From the NCBI GenBank assembly GCA_900555045.1, contig USJW01000109.1:1-17124 (forward strand): DNA of 17,124 bases, given 5' to 3'. Of the stretch, positions 7,628 through 16,940 are shown in pieces. Under the pieces are notes generated by a model. It did no database searches and was not told the origin of the DNA. It was given only the letters and a program-made list of their open reading frames with translations. Made by a program: the position numbers and the translations under genes. Position 1 is the first letter of the stretch; every line of letters begins with the position of its first letter. Source of the stretch: an uncultured Clostridium sp. GTDB lineage: Bacteria > Bacillota > Clostridia > Lachnospirales > Lachnospiraceae.

Positions 7628-7903
7628 TTAGCCGTTCACAGCATCCTTTAAAGCCTTGCCAGCTTTGAACTTCGGGGTCTTGGAGGCCTCAACGTTCATC
7701 GGCTCGCCGGTCTTGGGATTTCTTGCTACTCTTGCAGCTCTCTCGGTAACCTCGAAGTTGCCGAAGCCAACTAACTGTACCTTTCCGCCCTTTACCAGCT
7801 CCTCGGTTACTGCATCTGTAAACGCCTTAACAGCCTTCTCTGCATCTTTTTTAGAAAGTTCTGCCTTCTCAGCAACTGCTGCGATCAATTCTGTCTTGTT
7901 CAT
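7628..7903 (-). CDS. hup: HU family nucleoid DNA-binding protein
   Basis: HU is a small, abundant, dimeric DNA-bending protein that organises the nucleoid. The 91 residues match the family length. Visible features are the helical dimerisation part (MNKTELIAAVAEKAELSKKD), the GFGNFEV turn and the DNA-binding arm with the intercalating-proline region RNPKTGEPM, ending FKAGKALKDAVNG. The ATG at 7903 is preceded by AGGAGG at 7912-7917 (8 bases away); a TTG one codon upstream is less likely. It has its own strong promoter upstream and leads directly into rqcP, an arrangement common in Clostridia. Confidence 0.97.
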   Translation of the reverse strand: MNKTELIAAVAEKAELSKKDAEKAVKAFTDAVTEELVKGGKVQLVGFGNFEVTERAARVARNPKTGEPMNVEASKTPKFKAGKALKDAVNG

Positions 7904-7925
7904 CAATTCTTCCTCCTAAATATGA

Positions 7926-7942
7926 TCCGGACAAAGGCCGGA
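7926..7942 (-). other. Small hairpin in the hup leader
   Basis: TCCGG (7926-7930) pairs with CCGGA (7938-7942) around a 7-base loop in the untranslated leader, 9 bases upstream of the hup ribosome binding site. It is short and could be coincidental. Confidence 0.3.
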
Positions 7943-7977
7943 AATTTTACCCTTACGAGTCTTGGTGTACTTAATCA

Positions 7978-8006
7978 TTTATAGCCGTTTCTATACGATT
8001 TGTCAA
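7978..8006 (-). promoter_or_regulatory. Strong sigma-A promoter for hup and downstream genes
   Basis: On the minus strand a perfect -35 TTGACA (8006-8001) and a -10 TATAAA (7983-7978) are separated by exactly 17 bases. The predicted start is near 7971, giving a leader of about 68 bases. The -35 overlaps the mazG stop codon (8003-8005), so the promoter is tucked against the end of the upstream gene. Confidence 0.85.
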
Positions 8007-8383
8007 GGTTTTTCGGCTTTTTCCTGCAATTTTATCTCTTTCCAAAGAGCCAGTGCTTCCTCCGCTGAATGGACCTCTATATCGCCAAACACGTGGGGGT
8101 GTCTGCGCACCATTTTCTCGCTGATTCCGTCGATTACGTTGTCGATTGTGAAGGCTCCCTGCTCCTTTGCGATCTGGCTGTAAAGCACCACCTGGAGCAG
8201 AACATCGCCCAGCTCCTCGCAGAGATTCTCCATGTCCTTGTTATCCACCGCCTCAAACACTTCCTGCGTCTCGTCCGCCAGGCATTTCTTCAGGCTCTCG
8301 TAGGTCTGCTCCTTATCCCAGGGGCAGCCGTGGTCCGAGCGCAGCTCGGCTATAATGTTGATCAGATCCTCAAATGTGTGCAT
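8003..8383 (-). CDS. mazG: MazG-type nucleoside triphosphate pyrophosphohydrolase (single domain)
   Basis: MazG enzymes hydrolyse (d)NTPs to the monophosphate plus pyrophosphate and help cleanse or tune nucleotide pools. The 126 residues form one all-alpha MazG domain with CPWDKEQT (20-27), the metal-binding acidic motifs DETQE (37-41) and EELGD (56-60), and HPHVFGD (95-101). B. subtilis YabN, at the equivalent place, carries an extra N-terminal tetrapyrrole-methylase-like domain that is missing here. The ATG at 8383 follows AGGAGG by 5 bases. The gene starts 10 bases after the atpD stop codon, so it is probably on the V-ATPase transcript as well as heading the hup-to-ftsH block. Confidence 0.94.
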   Translation of the reverse strand: MHTFEDLINIIAELRSDHGCPWDKEQTYESLKKCLADETQEVFEAVDNKDMENLCEELGDVLLQVVLYSQIAKEQGAFTIDNVIDGISEKMVRRHPHVFGDIEVHSAEEALALWKEIKLQEKAEKP

Positions 8384-8393
8384 CGGCTCCTCC

Positions 8394-9014
8394 TCACGCG
8401 TTTTCCTTGTTCCGCTTGATCACCTTTAAGCGGGTGAACTCCTCCCGCTCCTTCTCCTCCAGCGCCTCGGAAATATCCTTGGAAAGGGATTCATACTTGG
8501 GTATGGTGATGTTTTTAAGGGCGTTTGCCCGCTTCTGCGTCTTTTTGATGCTGTTTGCCAGCCGGTAGGCGGAGTTCTCCACCATGGACAGCTTGATGGT
8601 CAGCTCCTTCACCCGCTCAAAGTGGTAGCGGGCCTCGTCTAAGGACTCCGACGTGTTGTAGAAGCCGTAGGTCAGCTGCAGCGGCTTTTTCTCGTGCTGC
8701 ACCAGCGGGATCTCCGTGCCCATGATGCTCCTGGCCTTGATCAGCACATCCCGCTCCACCGGCACCGAGGCCCCAACCTCCTGGACATAGTTTATGCCCA
8801 GCTCAATGTTGGCCTTCTGTAAGGCCGCGTAGGCGGCGCGGAAGGTGGAATCGATCTCCGACTGGATGCCCTTGGCTTCATCGATTAAGCCCATCAGCTC
8901 GCGGATCAGGATGTTCCGCTTTTTGTCCATCAGGCCGTAACCCATCCTGGCGAGCACCAGGGAGTTCTTGGCCCGCATCAGATTGCCTTTTGTGGGAAAT
9001 GTATTTGGATCCAT
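8394..9014 (-). CDS. atpD: V/A-type ATPase subunit D (central rotor shaft)
   Basis: Subunit D is the coiled-coil axle that turns inside the A3B3 head and, with F and C, couples it to the membrane ring. The 206 residues are the usual length. The start MDPNTFPTKGNLMRAKNSLVLARMGYGLMDKKRNIL is characteristic (PTKxNLxxxKxxLxLAxxGxxLLxxKR). Long N- and C-terminal helices flank a shorter middle part around residues 80-120. The ATG at 9014 is preceded by AAGGAG 8 bases away. It is the last ATPase gene and its end overlaps the mazG ribosome binding site. Confidence 0.96.
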   Translation of the reverse strand: MDPNTFPTKGNLMRAKNSLVLARMGYGLMDKKRNILIRELMGLIDEAKGIQSEIDSTFRAAYAALQKANIELGINYVQEVGASVPVERDVLIKARSIMGTEIPLVQHEKKPLQLTYGFYNTSESLDEARYHFERVKELTIKLSMVENSAYRLANSIKKTQKRANALKNITIPKYESLSKDISEALEEKEREEFTRLKVIKRNKENA

Positions 9015-9071
9015 TTACATCACTCCTTCTCACAGGCGCGTCCCGGCATCCCGGGCCTGCGCACCGCCGGT

Positions 9072-10466
9072 TTACGCCTCACTCTGCTCCTCCGCAGGCA
9101 CATAGTACTGATCCAGAATCTTGGTGTCGATCCGGTCCAGCTCCTCCCTGGGAAGCATGCGCAAAAGCCGCCAGCCGATCTCAAGCGTCTCTAAAATCGT
9201 CCGGTTCTCGTGGGGATCCTGACCCACAAAGTGCTCCTCGAAGGCCTTGCCGAATTCCAGGTACTTTTTGTCCATCTCCGACAGCTCATCCTCGCCGATG
9301 ACGGAGGCCAGCGCTCTCGCGTCGCCCACCTTGGCGTAGCAGGAGAACAGCTGGTTGGCCACATCCTGGTGATCGCCCCTGGTGTAGCCCTCGCCGATGC
9401 CGTCCTTCATCAGACGGGACAGGCTGGGGAGCACGTTGATGGGCGGATAGATGGACTGGCCGTACATCTGGCGGTCCAGCACGATCTGCCCCTCCGTGAT
9501 GTACCCGGTCAGGTCCGGGATCGGGTGGGTGATGTCGTCGTTTGGCATGGTCAGAATGGGAATCTGGGTCACGGAGCCCGGGCGGCCCGCCACGATTCCG
9601 GCTCTCTCGTAGATGGAGGCCAGATCGCTGTACAGGTAGCCGGGGAAGCCCTTACGGGACGGGATCTCGCCCTTGGAGGAGGAGACCTCACGCATGGCCT
9701 CGGCGTAGGAGGTCATATCCGTCAGGATGACCAGGATGTGCATCCCCTTCTCGAAGGCCAGGTACTCGGCCAGGGTCAGAACCACCTTGGGGGTGATTAA
9801 CCGCTCCACCACCGGGTCGTTGGCCAGGTTGATGAACATGGCCACATGCTCGGAAACACCGCTCTCCTCGAAGGTCCTGCGGAAGAAATCCGCCACGTCG
9901 TACTTGACGCCCATAGCGCCGAACACGATGGCGAACTGCTCGTCGGAGTCGTCCCCCAGGGACGCCTGCTGAACGATCTGGGCCGCCAGCTGGTCGTGGG
10001 GCAGGCCGTTGCCCGAGAAGATGGGTAACTTCTGTCCGCGGATCAGGGTGGTTAAGCCGTCGATGGCGGAGATTCCGGTGCGGATATAGTTTCTGGGGTA
10101 CTCACGGGTCACCGGGTTTAAGGGCTTGCCGTTCACGTCCAGCTTGATGTCGGAGATAATGTCCCCCAGGCCGTCGATGGGCTCGCCGATGCCGTTGAAG
10201 GTGCGCCCCAGCATCTCCTCGGAGACCGCGATCTCCATGGGATGGCCGGTGAGGCGGGTGTGGGTGTTGCGCAGCGCCATGCCCTCGGTGCCCTCGAACA
10301 CCTGGATGATCGCCTTGTCGCCGTAGATCTCGATGATGCGGCCGATTTTTCTGGTGGTTCCGCCCACGGTCATCTCCACGATCTCGTCGTAGGCAGCCCC
10401 CTGAACGCCTTCCAGGACAACCAGAGGGCCATTGATTTCGCTTAAGCCTAAATATTCAATTGCCAT
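9072..10466 (-). CDS. atpB: V/A-type ATPase subunit B (non-catalytic head subunit)
   Basis: Three B subunits alternate with three A subunits in the soluble head. The 464 residues match the family. As expected for a non-catalytic subunit, the P-loop position is replaced by SGNGLPHDQL (151-160). The arginine that completes the catalytic site on the neighbouring A subunit is likely R351 in LPSLSRLMKDG. Other family blocks are FINLANDPVVERLITP (211-226) and GFPGYLYSDLASIYERAG (273-290). The ATG at 10466 is preceded by GGGAGG 8 bases away. It lies 14 bases after atpA and about 57 bases before atpD. Confidence 0.98.
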   Translation of the reverse strand: MAIEYLGLSEINGPLVVLEGVQGAAYDEIVEMTVGGTTRKIGRIIEIYGDKAIIQVFEGTEGMALRNTHTRLTGHPMEIAVSEEMLGRTFNGIGEPIDGLGDIISDIKLDVNGKPLNPVTREYPRNYIRTGISAIDGLTTLIRGQKLPIFSGNGLPHDQLAAQIVQQASLGDDSDEQFAIVFGAMGVKYDVADFFRRTFEESGVSEHVAMFINLANDPVVERLITPKVVLTLAEYLAFEKGMHILVILTDMTSYAEAMREVSSSKGEIPSRKGFPGYLYSDLASIYERAGIVAGRPGSVTQIPILTMPNDDITHPIPDLTGYITEGQIVLDRQMYGQSIYPPINVLPSLSRLMKDGIGEGYTRGDHQDVANQLFSCYAKVGDARALASVIGEDELSEMDKKYLEFGKAFEEHFVGQDPHENRTILETLEIGWRLLRMLPREELDRIDTKILDQYYVPAEEQSEA

Positions 10467-10480
10467 TCCTATGTCCTCCC

Positions 10481-12247
<1,767 letters not shown>

Positions 12248-12248
12248 T

Positions 12249-12839
12249 TTACCTACCTCCCAATTCAAATTTGAACTCATGGCGCGCTTCTTTAAGCTTC
12301 GTCTCAAAGGAGTTGTCGATGAGAATATGTTTCGACGGGATTACCGCCCGCGTGCCGCCCATGAAGGAGTACTCGCTGACCTTGATGGTGGCGTTGTGGT
12401 GCAGGGCCAGCCGCTGCAGACAGTCCGCGTCGGACGGGTCCATGTAGATAATCAGCTCTTCGTCCCCCGCAAACTCCTTGGCGGCCTTCACCTGGCTCTC
12501 AAGGAGGCGCTGGTAGTCCCCGGTGTCCATGAAGTTTTCCAGTTTATCCCTGAGCTCCACAAACAGCTTATCCTTAAGCTCCTCCTGCTTGTGGCTCACT
12601 TCGCGCTTCAAATCCAGCTGTGCGATGGACAGGCGCTTGTTCATCTCGCGCTCCAGCTTCTCTGTCTCCATCGCAACCTGCATATCGGCGCGCCGTTTGG
12701 CATCAGCGGTGTGCTCCTCAAAGGTCTTCTCGAGAGCCGCCATGTAGTCATCCAGCATCTTGGCGCTCCTGTCCCTGGCGTCCTCCATACAGATATCCTG
12801 AAAATGCTTCAGTTTTTCCTCTGTTGTCAAACTCTTCAC
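12249..12839 (-). CDS. atpE: V/A-type ATPase subunit E (peripheral stalk)
   Basis: Subunit E pairs with the H/G-type subunit to make the peripheral stalk that holds the head against rotation. The 196 residues show a long charged N-terminal coiled coil (about 5-110: KHFQDICMEDARDRSAKMLD, then EREMNKRLSIAQLDLKREVSHK). A compact C-terminal domain (about 115-196) ends in IPSKHILIDNSFETKLKEARHEF, the typical signature. The start is uncertain: GTG at 12839 has only a weak purine-rich site, while TTG at 12830 has AGGTGA 5 bases upstream, which would shorten the protein by three residues. It sits between F and A. Confidence 0.92.
   Translation of the reverse strand: MKSLTTEEKLKHFQDICMEDARDRSAKMLDDYMAALEKTFEEHTADAKRRADMQVAMETEKLEREMNKRLSIAQLDLKREVSHKQEELKDKLFVELRDKLENFMDTGDYQRLLESQVKAAKEFAGDEELIIYMDPSDADCLQRLALHHNATIKVSEYSFMGGTRAVIPSKHILIDNSFETKLKEARHEFKFELGGR
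12256..12261 (-). promoter_or_regulatory. Ribosome binding site fixing the GTG start of atpA
   Basis: GGGAGG on the minus strand lies within the last codons of atpE and 8 bases before GTG at 12247-12245, implying translational coupling of E and A. Confidence 0.8.
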
Positions 12840-12859
12840 CTGCTTTCTATGGTCTCAAA

Positions 12860-13168
12860 TCACAGTTTCAATCCAATGGCTTCATTCACATAAGAAGTGA
12901 TAAAGTTCGGCTTGCGGCCGGTTCCGTGACGGTCCGGGATCTCCACGATCAGCGGCAGCTTGCGCTCCAGCTTCACGTTGTCGATGATCTCCGGAAATTC
13001 CCTGCCAAACTTTTCAGTCAGCAGGACAATCCCAATCTCTTTGTCGGCCAGGACTTTATCCAGCTGTTCCTTCAGCTCTTCCCTCTCATGTACGACGGCG
13101 CCCTCCACACCGGCCAGCCGCATGCCGGTCAGTGTGTCCACATTATCGCTGATGAGATACATTTTCAT
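12860..13168 (-). CDS. atpF: V/A-type ATPase subunit F (NtpG homologue)
   Basis: This small subunit binds the D shaft at the base of the head and helps regulate rotation. The 102 residues match the family, with the Rossmann-like core MYLISDNVDTLTGMRLAGVEG, then GIVLLTEKFGREFPEII and the C-terminal helix end. The ATG at 13168 lies 4 bases after the atpK stop codon; the site is weak (GTGATC overlapping the stop), suggesting coupling to atpK. In E. hirae this gene (ntpG) follows E and C, whereas here it comes before E. Confidence 0.93.
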   Translation of the reverse strand: MKMYLISDNVDTLTGMRLAGVEGAVVHEREELKEQLDKVLADKEIGIVLLTEKFGREFPEIIDNVKLERKLPLIVEIPDRHGTGRKPNFITSYVNEAIGLKL

Positions 13169-13172
13169 AGGA

Positions 13173-13601
13173 TCACAGCTTACCTAAGATCATAAAGGAA
13201 ATGATCAGACCATACAGGCAGACACCTTCGGCAAGGCCTACGAAGATTAACGATTTACCAAGGATCGTGCTGTCCTCACTGATTGCGCCTAATGCGGCGG
13301 AGGCAGCTGCGGACACGGCGATACCGCCGCCTAAGCAGGAGAGCCCGGTGGAGAGAGCTGCGGACAGATAGCCCATGCCGGCTGCGCTTGCGGTGCCGGC
13401 GGCCGCCTCAGCGGCGTAGGCGTTTCCGGAGAACATCATCGCCCCCGCGAACACCATGGTACCAAAGAACATGAACAGGTTTACGGCCAGGGCGGTCTTA
13501 TAGCGGCCCTTGGTCTTCTCCCCCGCTGCAAATGCTCCGAAGGGGATAACAATGCTTAACAACAGTGCAACAACCAGTGTGATTTTTACGATTACGCTCA
13601 T
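13173..13601 (-). CDS. atpK: V/A-type ATPase subunit K (membrane ring proteolipid)
   Basis: Copies of this subunit form the rotating ion-carrying ring in the membrane. The 142 residues contain four hydrophobic segments. The last two (about 77-108 and 114-140) form a standard c-type hairpin with GGGIAVSAAASAALGAISED and the ion-binding carboxylate E125 in GLAEGVCLYG. The first half differs from the duplicated hairpin of E. hirae NtpK: it has no carboxylate and reads like one TM helix followed by a basic stretch (KTKGRYK), a hydrophobic core and an AYA/AEA junction at 61-66 that resembles a signal-peptidase site. The ATG at 13601 has AAAGGAG 8 bases upstream. Whether the ring carries H+ or Na+ cannot be settled by eye. 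Confidence 0.94.
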   Translation of the reverse strand: MSVIVKITLVVALLLSIVIPFGAFAAGEKTKGRYKTALAVNLFMFFGTMVFAGAMMFSGNAYAAEAAAGTASAAGMGYLSAALSTGLSCLGGGIAVSAAASAALGAISEDSTILGKSLIFVGLAEGVCLYGLIISFMILGKL

Positions 13602-13650
13602 GACTCATTCTCCTTTTTCCCTAGAATTATTATATGTGATTCATTAAAAA

Positions 13651-15591
13651 TTACTGCTGGCCCGCAGCCTTGCCGTAGGGCTTAAACGCCCGGCCGCTGC
13701 CGCGGTAAAACCGGCTGAACAGCTCATAGTATTCCAGACGCAGCACCTGGATGCCCACGATCAGGCCCTCCATGCCGCACACGAACAGGTTTCCGCCGAT
13801 GACAATTGCCCAGTTAGGGCTTCCTCCCGCCTCGGCGCCCGCTAGCATGAGCACCACCTGCATCATGGCCGCGTGGCTCACCGCGAAGGCGCCCACACGG
13901 ACGAAGGACAGGGTGTTGGAGAAGTAGCTGAGCAGCACCTCAAACAGCTCGAAAAAGCCCTGGGTGATGAACATTCCGACTCCGCCCTCGATCTTTTCGG
14001 CCTTCTTCTCCACGATTGCGGTGAGCGGCTCCTTGAAGAACATCACGAGTAGCGGCACCACAAACATGATCACCAGGATCGCGGTGGCCGGCAGCGCCTT
14101 CCCGCTCATATAGAGCACGATGGTGGCCGCCAGCGCAAAGTAGAATACAAGTCCAGCCACGCCGTTGGTGTCAAAATACATCTTCTCAGTGTTGTGATCG
14201 CGCCGGCTGTTGATAATGTTTAACACCATGCACATCAGAATAATCAGCATGCCCAGGCCGACGGCCACCACGAACACGGTGTTTAATTTGCCGATAAAGG
14301 GCAGGTTGGTCATGGCCTCGGAGGGGCGCAGCCACACGGCGTCGATGATGTCCTCAAACCCGAAGATGCTCCCGAACAGCAGCCCGAAGATGGTGGAGAA
14401 CACGCCGCAGCAGGAGATAATCCCCGCCAGGCGGACCTTCTTAAAGCGGTACAGGAGATACCCGCCGATCAGCAGGCACAGGCCCTGGCCCGCGTCCCCG
14501 AACATGAAGCCGAACAGGAAGGAGTAGGTGATTCCGATCAGGATGGTGGGGTCGATCTCGTTGTAGCAGGGCAGGCCGTACATCTCCACGTACATCTCGA
14601 AGGGCTTAAACAGCTTCGGATTCTTCATCTTGGTGGGCGGCTTGCTCATGATGTTGTTGTGATTGTCCTCGATGATGCAGAACGTGTTGTCGTCGTCCTC
14701 GATCTCCTTCTGGAACCGCTTGGCATCGCTCTCGGTCATCCAGCCGCACAGAATATAGAAGGTATGGTCGTCGTGCTTGGTGCAGGCCGCCAGCTTTCGG
14801 ACGTCAAAGTTGGTGGAAAAGGTCCTGATCCGCTCGCAGGAGGCCGTCAAGTCGTCCTTGCGGCTGCTTATGGAGTTCACGATGTCCTGGTCCACCTGGA
14901 CGATCTGAGCCTCCAGCTCCTTAATCTGGTCCTCCAGGGTGTGCCCGGCCTCGGTGGGCGTGCCGTCGTACTCGTCCGGCAGGAACATGCGCTCAAAGTG
15001 CATGGACGCGTAGATGGCGTCGATCTTATCCTCCAGCTTCTCCGGCACAAAGTACACGATCCAGATGTAGTCCGCGTCCTCCTTGCACTTAAAGAGGATG
15101 GTGTCGATGGTGTCGTACACGTAGGCGGAAAACTTCTCATAGTACTCTCTGGAGATTCGGCCGAAGCGGAACTTGATGTACTGGAAGCCCAGGATCCGCC
15201 TCACATCGTAGTTTAAGCCCGTGAACGGGAGCACCTTGTCCATGGACTCCTGCAGCGCTGCCCGCTGGCTCATCAGGTCGTTCTTCCTCTGCGTGAGCTC
15301 CACAAGCTTTTGATCCAGGCTGCGGATGGTGGCGATGGCCTCCTCCAGGGAGACTCTTCGCTCGCTGGCCTCCGGCAGCAGCTGGTGGTAGCTGTCCATC
15401 ATGGCCTGGGCCTTCTGGAGCTCCTCTTTGTATGGATTCGTCTCAATATAAGGTCTTAAGTCCCTTACCGTCTTAAGCTCCGACAAGGCGTTCTCCAGGT
15501 GGATCTCATACCGTGAGAGATAGGTATCGACCACCCGGTCGATATCCGCCTTGGGGCCGGTAATGCTCAAGAACTTCATCTTCTCAATCAC
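13651..15591 (-). CDS. atpI: V/A-type ATPase subunit I (membrane stator, a-subunit homologue)
   Basis: Subunit I forms the ion half-channels beside the K ring and anchors the peripheral stalks. The 646 residues divide into a soluble, largely helical N-terminal half (about 1-345) and a membrane half with several TM helices (about 345-615). The segment LSFVRVGAFAVSHAAMM near residue 565 contains the arginine expected to interact with the K-subunit carboxylate, and FGFMFGDAGQGL is typical of the family. The start is GTG at 15591 with AAAGGGGG about 7 bases upstream; a second candidate is ATG at 15579. It sits between atpC and atpK. Confidence 0.96.
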   Translation of the reverse strand: MIEKMKFLSITGPKADIDRVVDTYLSRYEIHLENALSELKTVRDLRPYIETNPYKEELQKAQAMMDSYHQLLPEASERRVSLEEAIATIRSLDQKLVELTQRKNDLMSQRAALQESMDKVLPFTGLNYDVRRILGFQYIKFRFGRISREYYEKFSAYVYDTIDTILFKCKEDADYIWIVYFVPEKLEDKIDAIYASMHFERMFLPDEYDGTPTEAGHTLEDQIKELEAQIVQVDQDIVNSISSRKDDLTASCERIRTFSTNFDVRKLAACTKHDDHTFYILCGWMTESDAKRFQKEIEDDDNTFCIIEDNHNNIMSKPPTKMKNPKLFKPFEMYVEMYGLPCYNEIDPTILIGITYSFLFGFMFGDAGQGLCLLIGGYLLYRFKKVRLAGIISCCGVFSTIFGLLFGSIFGFEDIIDAVWLRPSEAMTNLPFIGKLNTVFVVAVGLGMLIILMCMVLNIINSRRDHNTEKMYFDTNGVAGLVFYFALAATIVLYMSGKALPATAILVIMFVVPLLVMFFKEPLTAIVEKKAEKIEGGVGMFITQGFFELFEVLLSYFSNTLSFVRVGAFAVSHAAMMQVVLMLAGAEAGGSPNWAIVIGGNLFVCGMEGLIVGIQVLRLEYYELFSRFYRGSGRAFKPYGKAAGQQ

Positions 15592-15604
15592 TTGTAAACC
15601 CCCT

Positions 15605-16624
15605 TTAACTTATTTTTACGCCGTAGCGGATGCTCTCCAGGGTGGCGATAATCCGCTCGATTTCCCGCTCCTTGAAATAGAGGTAGGAATTCAGAATGGC
15701 GATGGAGTACGGTTCATTTCGGCTGGTCAGCATGTAGATCCGGTCATTGATCTCATCCCCCAACGCCTCCAGATCCGGCAGCTCCTCCATGTTGATGTGG
15801 GCGTTTCTGCCGTACCAGGTGCCGCCGAGCAGGTTTAACACCTCCTGGGCGCTGCCCGCCTCGACCATATGGCCGATCTGCTCCTTCGACAGGTGCAGGT
15901 TTATGGGAATCAAAATCGCGTAGATGTCCGCCGGCGTCAGGTGGTAGTATTTCTTGGCCCGGTAGATCCACTGGAGATTCAGCATATCCATCCGGGTTCC
16001 GAAGCACTGGACAATGATCTTTTGCTCACTCTTTTTCAGGTACTTTTTCTTGATCCGCCAGATGCTGCGGAAATAAACCATATCTAACGTGTTCTCACAC
16101 TCCGGGAGCGACACATGGCCCTTTTGCTGCAGAAGGCTCAGCGGCCCGAAGTACGGGGAACCGCTTAAGTTTGCGATGAATTCGTCCACACTTTTGGACT
16201 CGGAGAGGCTGATTAAATCTAAGCTGGAATGCCGCTCAAAGAACTCGCGGAACATGGATAAGTCCTGCTGCTGTCCCCTCCGCCCCACCGCGTTTCTGAG
16301 GCAGGTCTTGATGATCCCGATCTCATAGTGTATGAAGTAGAGGTCCAGGAATCTGCGCTGCTTCAAGTTCGCAAACTTGTAGAGCTTCGCGAAGTCCTGG
16401 TACTGGGACAGGTTTAACTGCTGCTCGATCATTCCGCGGTGCAGGCTGTCCCCCTCCAAACCCGTGAAGATGTCGGCGTAAGGCTTAAACCTCCGCAGGT
16501 ACTCCACCGCCTCGGGAACGGATTCAAGCGCCGCCATCTCCGCGAACTGGCTGTCCGTCAAGCGCCATCGCTCCATCGCCTTTACTTTCGTGGCTATACC
16601 ACTGTAAGTAATCAGGCTTCCCAT
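15605..16624 (-). CDS. atpC: V/A-type ATPase subunit C (d-type socket)
   Basis: Subunit C (the homologue of eukaryotic d) is a cytoplasmic funnel that sits on the K ring and receives the D/F shaft. The 339 residues and all-helical make-up, with repeating short helices and aromatic Y/F positions, fit the family; recognisable parts are MGSLITYSGIATKVKAMERWRLT, LKQRRFLDLYFIHYEIGIIKTCLR and the C-terminal SILNSYLYFKEREI-like end. The ATG at 16624 is preceded by AAAGGAG 7 bases away. It lies second in the operon, before I, rather than between E and F as in E. hirae or Thermus. Confidence 0.93.
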   Translation of the reverse strand: MGSLITYSGIATKVKAMERWRLTDSQFAEMAALESVPEAVEYLRRFKPYADIFTGLEGDSLHRGMIEQQLNLSQYQDFAKLYKFANLKQRRFLDLYFIHYEIGIIKTCLRNAVGRRGQQQDLSMFREFFERHSSLDLISLSESKSVDEFIANLSGSPYFGPLSLLQQKGHVSLPECENTLDMVYFRSIWRIKKKYLKKSEQKIIVQCFGTRMDMLNLQWIYRAKKYYHLTPADIYAILIPINLHLSKEQIGHMVEAGSAQEVLNLLGGTWYGRNAHINMEELPDLEALGDEINDRIYMLTSRNEPYSIAILNSYLYFKEREIERIIATLESIRYGVKIS

Positions 16625-16628
16625 ATCC

Positions 16629-16940
16629 TCACTCCTTTATCATGGCCTTAAAAAGAGCCTCTGCATACGTTTCATGTTCTTTCTCGTAATTCTCTTCAAT
16701 CCGCCGGATAAGAGTCCCAGCGTCCGTCTTCTGCTGCTCCAGCTTCCGGTTCATGTCCGCTTCCATTGACTCCTGGACCTTGCGGATCCTCAAGGCCGTC
16801 TCGTTCTCCAGCTCTTCGTCGAACGCGGCGGTCTTCTGCTCCATCTCCTTGGCAAACGCCTTTTTGCGCACGTTCGCCTCTTCCATGATGGCACCGGCCG
16901 CGGCCTCGATCTCGGAGATCTTGTCAATCACAGTATCCAT
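16629..16940 (-). CDS. atpH: V/A-type ATPase subunit H/G (peripheral stalk coiled coil, NtpF-like)
   Basis: This is the partner of subunit E in the peripheral stalk. The 103 residues are almost entirely charged, alternating helix, as expected for a long coiled coil; they start MDTVIDKISEIEAAAGAIMEEANVRKKAF, a pattern seen in NtpF/AhaH proteins. The ATG at 16940 is chosen because AGGAGG at 16947-16952 lies 6 bases upstream; the frame stays open to 17021 but the extra 27 codons have no site. It is the first gene of the ATPase operon and ends 4 bases before the atpC start codon. Confidence 0.88.
   Translation of the reverse strand: MDTVIDKISEIEAAAGAIMEEANVRKKAFAKEMEQKTAAFDEELENETALRIRKVQESMEADMNRKLEQQKTDAGTLIRRIEENYEKEHETYAEALFKAMIKE

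Noticed and set aside
12248..12307. Extended atpA start at 12307
   Set aside because: It overlaps the end of atpE, lacks a ribosome binding site, and the extra residues do not belong to the A-subunit N-terminus.
14659..15216. Plus-strand 185-codon open frame opposite atpI
   Set aside because: Antisense shadow of a certain gene; no ribosome binding site or motif.
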